Assembly (NCBI GenBank): GCA_030149995.1
Contig: JASLGV010000387.1
Span: 1-7,811 of the forward strand
Reading direction: 5' to 3'
Length of the DNA: 7,811 nucleotides
Source of the DNA: Pedobacter sp.
GTDB lineage: Bacteria; Bacteroidota; Bacteroidia; Sphingobacteriales; Sphingobacteriaceae
The stretch's first letter is position 1; every line of letters begins with the position of its first letter. This document shows positions 6,378-7,811 of this stretch, piece after piece. Below the pieces are notes generated by a model. It saw only the letters and a program-made list of their open reading frames with translations, was not told the DNA's origin and made no database searches. A program made the position numbers and the translations under genes.

Positions 6378-6906
6378 ATAGACCTTTTGCCTTCATAAAA
6401 CTTTTTTCTTTTTCTAAAATCGTTTTATCGTCGATGGCATATGATTTTACATCGCTAATTTTCATCTCATCAAGTACATCCACGAAGTCTTGAAACTTTG
6501 CTGTTGATGTTGGTTTAATAATTACGATCATATGCTTTTGTGGATTATACTCATGCCGTTGTGCAACAAGTAATTTATTCGCTTCTATTTTATCATGAAT
6601 AGCACTTACAGATGCGATTTTCATTTCGGCGCTTTCATTTTCTCCGATGTAGTAAGCCACCTGGTTATTTTTACCCAGTAAGATGGTCATGGTACGTGAA
6701 GCTGGATAGTCATGTCGTTCTGTTTCCGAATCTGCTGGTTTCGCAATATCTGCTGCGTTTAAACTACCCAATGAGGTTGTAAGCATAAAAAAGGTTGTCA
6801 GTAAAAACATCAGGTCTACCATCGCTGTAAGATCTACCCTTGGTGCTAATTTTTTTACGCTCCCATTTGTGGCCTTGCCACTCCGGGACATTTCCAGGTT
6901 TGCCAT
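6376..6906 (-). CDS. Second ExbD/TolR-family protein, without a neighbouring exbB
   Basis: The 176-residue product has a basic cytoplasmic tail, one membrane segment at about residues 29-46 (MVDLMFLLTTFFMLTTSL) with Asp31 at the conserved proton-path position, and a periplasmic domain whose C-terminal part (HMIVIIKPTSTAKFQDFVDV, then a helix and SYAIDD) fits the ExbD fold. A further Asp25 lies just before the membrane. It would act with an ExbB-type motor in the inner membrane, but no exbB, tonB or third exbD is adjacent, so its partner is elsewhere. It differs clearly in sequence from the exbD at 1-604, so it is not a recent duplicate. ATG at 6906 gives MANLEMSRSG; ATG at codon 6 is an alternative. 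No clear promoter was found in the 147 bases upstream. It is convergent with metK. Confidence 0.92.
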   Translation of the reverse strand: MANLEMSRSGKATNGSVKKLAPRVDLTAMVDLMFLLTTFFMLTTSLGSLNAADIAKPADSETERHDYPASRTMTILLGKNNQVAYYIGENESAEMKIASVSAIHDKIEANKLLVAQRHEYNPQKHMIVIIKPTSTAKFQDFVDVLDEMKISDVKSYAIDDKTILEKEKSFMKAKGL

Positions 6907-7053
6907 TTTATCTGCTTTTCAAGCATGATGCAGCTAACCTTTAAATTGCATAAGCATTCGCTTCATTTTAAGAAAATAAAACCATTTATAGGTGGGGTTG
7001 TTATTCCTGTAGCAAATCAATTGTTTAATCGGACACCTCAAAACATACATAAA

Positions 7054-7401
7054 ATGGAAAATCCAGCTGCAATGAATACATTAAGTCAGATTTTAGAAAA
7101 ATTAAGGCTTAAAGGAAAAGATAATGAATTAAAAATGAGCGATCACGGAAAGATGCAAAGTAAATCCTTAGGGAAAATTTATAAACCGGAAGATCTTAGC
7201 ATTGTAAAAACCTATCGATTCGAAGGCGACTCAGATCCGGCCGATAATTCTGTTCTGTACATAACAGAAGACCAGGATAAAAATGTTGGCTATATTTTGG
7301 ATGCTTATGGCAGTTATTCTGATCATGAAGGTTCGTCTTTCGCAGATTTTCTTAAAAAAATCCCGGTAGCAGACCGGGATGAACAGGAACTTTTCTGTTA
7401 G
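7054..7401 (+). CDS. Small conserved-looking protein of unknown function
   Basis: From ATG at 7054 the product has 115 residues; from ATG at 7072 it has 109 (MNTLSQILEKLRLKGKDNEL). The frame opens earlier, at 6925, but the extra 43 residues look like translated spacer, so an internal start is preferred. The protein is highly charged, soluble, with no signal peptide or membrane segment. It has an N-terminal helix, then IYKPEDLSIVKTYRFEG, DPADNSVLYITED, GYILDAYGSYSD and an acidic tail ending in FLKKIPVADRDEQELFC. The YRFEG-x-SDPxD-x-SVLY and DAYGxYSD pattern recalls a family of small Bacteroidota proteins that I remember being labelled phosphoribosylpyrophosphate synthetase in databases, although it is far too short for that enzyme. 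I do not assign a function. It is divergent from the second exbD and followed by a strong terminator, so it is probably a single-gene unit. Confidence 0.75.
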   Translation: MENPAAMNTLSQILEKLRLKGKDNELKMSDHGKMQSKSLGKIYKPEDLSIVKTYRFEGDSDPADNSVLYITEDQDKNVGYILDAYGSYSDHEGSSFADFLKKIPVADRDEQELFC

Positions 7402-7416
7402 CAAAACCGGCAAATA

Positions 7417-7469
7417 AAATAAATACTCCGGCCGGCCTTTACAGGCTTTGTTAGCCGGAGTGTTTATTT
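7417..7469 (+). terminator. Strong bidirectional terminator after the small CDS
   Basis: A 16-bp stem pairs 7417-7432 with 7454-7469, with a GC-rich core (ACTCCGGC with GCCGGAGT), one G-T pair and an AT-rich base that is T-rich on the 3' side of both strands. The 21-base loop holds a small inner hairpin (GCCT at 7435-7438, AGGC at 7443-7446). It lies 15 bases past the stop and can work in both directions, which suits its place between this gene and the oncoming rRNA operon. Confidence 0.85.
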
Positions 7470-7547
7470 AAGCACTACTCAAACATGCCGAATCAAGCTT
7501 TTTTAAAGCCCCTAACGTAACATAACACTACAAACCACACATACCTC

Positions 7548-7585
7548 TAAAGCACTTAAATAATGCTTTATAAATGCTTAAAGCA
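7548..7585. repeat. Alternating 7-base inverted repeats TAAAGCA / TGCTTTA / TAAAGCA
   Basis: TAAAGCA occurs at 7548-7554 and 7579-7585, with its complement TGCTTTA at 7564-7570 between them. The middle copy can pair with either outer copy, giving two mutually exclusive 7-bp hairpins (loops of 9 and 8 bases). The surrounding stretch 7470-7670 has no credible gene. It may be a protein-binding or RNA element, or chance in AT-rich spacer. Confidence 0.4.
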
Positions 7586-7626
7586 ACTGTATCATGATGC
7601 CATATTTTAAATAAAAGAAAGGGGGG

Positions 7627-7644
7627 ACACCTTTAGGTGTTTTA
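7627..7644 (+). terminator. Weak terminator-like hairpin on the plus strand
   Basis: ACACC (7627-7631) and GGTGT (7636-7640) form a 5-bp stem with loop TTTA, followed by TTTT and preceded by six G. It could stop plus-strand transcripts before they run antisense into the 5S rRNA gene. The stem is short and nothing obvious needs ending here, so this is tentative. Confidence 0.3.
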
Positions 7645-7670
7645 ATTGGTTTATGGCAGGGATATAAAAC

Positions 7671-7705
7671 AAGAAAACCTTGTTGTTTTTACAACAAGGT
7701 TTCTT
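7671..7705 (-). terminator. Terminator of the rRNA operon
   Basis: An 11-bp perfect stem pairs 7675-7685 (AAACCTTGTTG) with 7692-7702 (CAACAAGGTTT), and AAG/CTT can extend it with one bulged A. On the minus strand it is followed by TTCTTGTTTTATATCC, a U-rich tail. It begins within about ten bases of the 5S 3' end, as expected for the end of an rRNA operon. Confidence 0.85.
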
Positions 7706-7711
7706 TTAAGA

Positions 7712-7811
<100 letters not shown>

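Noticed and set aside
6293..6493. Plus-strand frame of 66 codons across the metK end
   Set aside because: It spans the terminator and runs antisense to the second exbD.
6925..7053. N-terminal extension of the small CDS from an ATG at 6925
   Set aside because: The 43 extra residues have no family-like character, and the protein-like part begins at 7054 or 7072.
7231..7413. Minus-strand frame of 60 codons under the small CDS
   Set aside because: The plus-strand frame has charge pattern and motifs of a real protein; this one does not.
7470..7670. tRNA or small protein gene in the gap before the rRNA operon
   Set aside because: No cloverleaf or T-loop motif is visible, and frames are very short; only the inverted repeats and a weak hairpin stand out.

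Overview
The window looks like chromosomal DNA from a member of the Bacteroidota, most likely Sphingobacteriaceae (Pedobacter or a close relative). I infer this from the AT-rich base composition, the near absence of Shine-Dalgarno sequences, promoters of the TTTG / TAnnTTTG type, and protein families typical of that group (four-helix ExbB, long ExbD, 416-residue MetK). This is recognition by eye, without a database search.

Layout from left to right. (1) 1-1517, minus strand: an exbB-exbD pair of the TonB/Tol energy-transducing family, with exbD running off the left edge; a promoter-like site lies at 1614-1643. (2) 1815-3410, minus: ATP-type phosphoenolpyruvate carboxykinase (pckA), with its own promoter-like site and a terminator. 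(3) 3595-4841, minus: a two-gene operon of a YegS/diacylglycerol-kinase-type lipid kinase (TTG start) and a bacterial SUI1/YciH-like protein. (4) 4877-6321, plus: promoter, a leader that matches the SAM-II riboswitch, and metK (S-adenosylmethionine synthetase). (5) 6376-6906, minus: a second, stand-alone exbD convergent with metK; a hairpin between them can terminate both. (6) 7054-7401, plus: a small conserved-looking protein of unknown function, followed by a strong bidirectional terminator. (7) 7470-7670: no gene, only short inverted repeats. (8) 7671-7811, minus: terminator and 3' part of a 5S rRNA gene, the tail of an rRNA operon entering from the right.

The clearest functional link is MetK with its leader: the enzyme makes SAM and the leader has the features of a SAM-sensing RNA, so a feedback loop is likely. 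The most interesting detail is a possible 7-base-pair helix that would compete with the riboswitch pseudoknot by pairing with its GTGCTAA strand. The other genes are housekeeping or envelope energy genes. I found no mobile element, CRISPR array, defence locus or clearly new multi-gene system.
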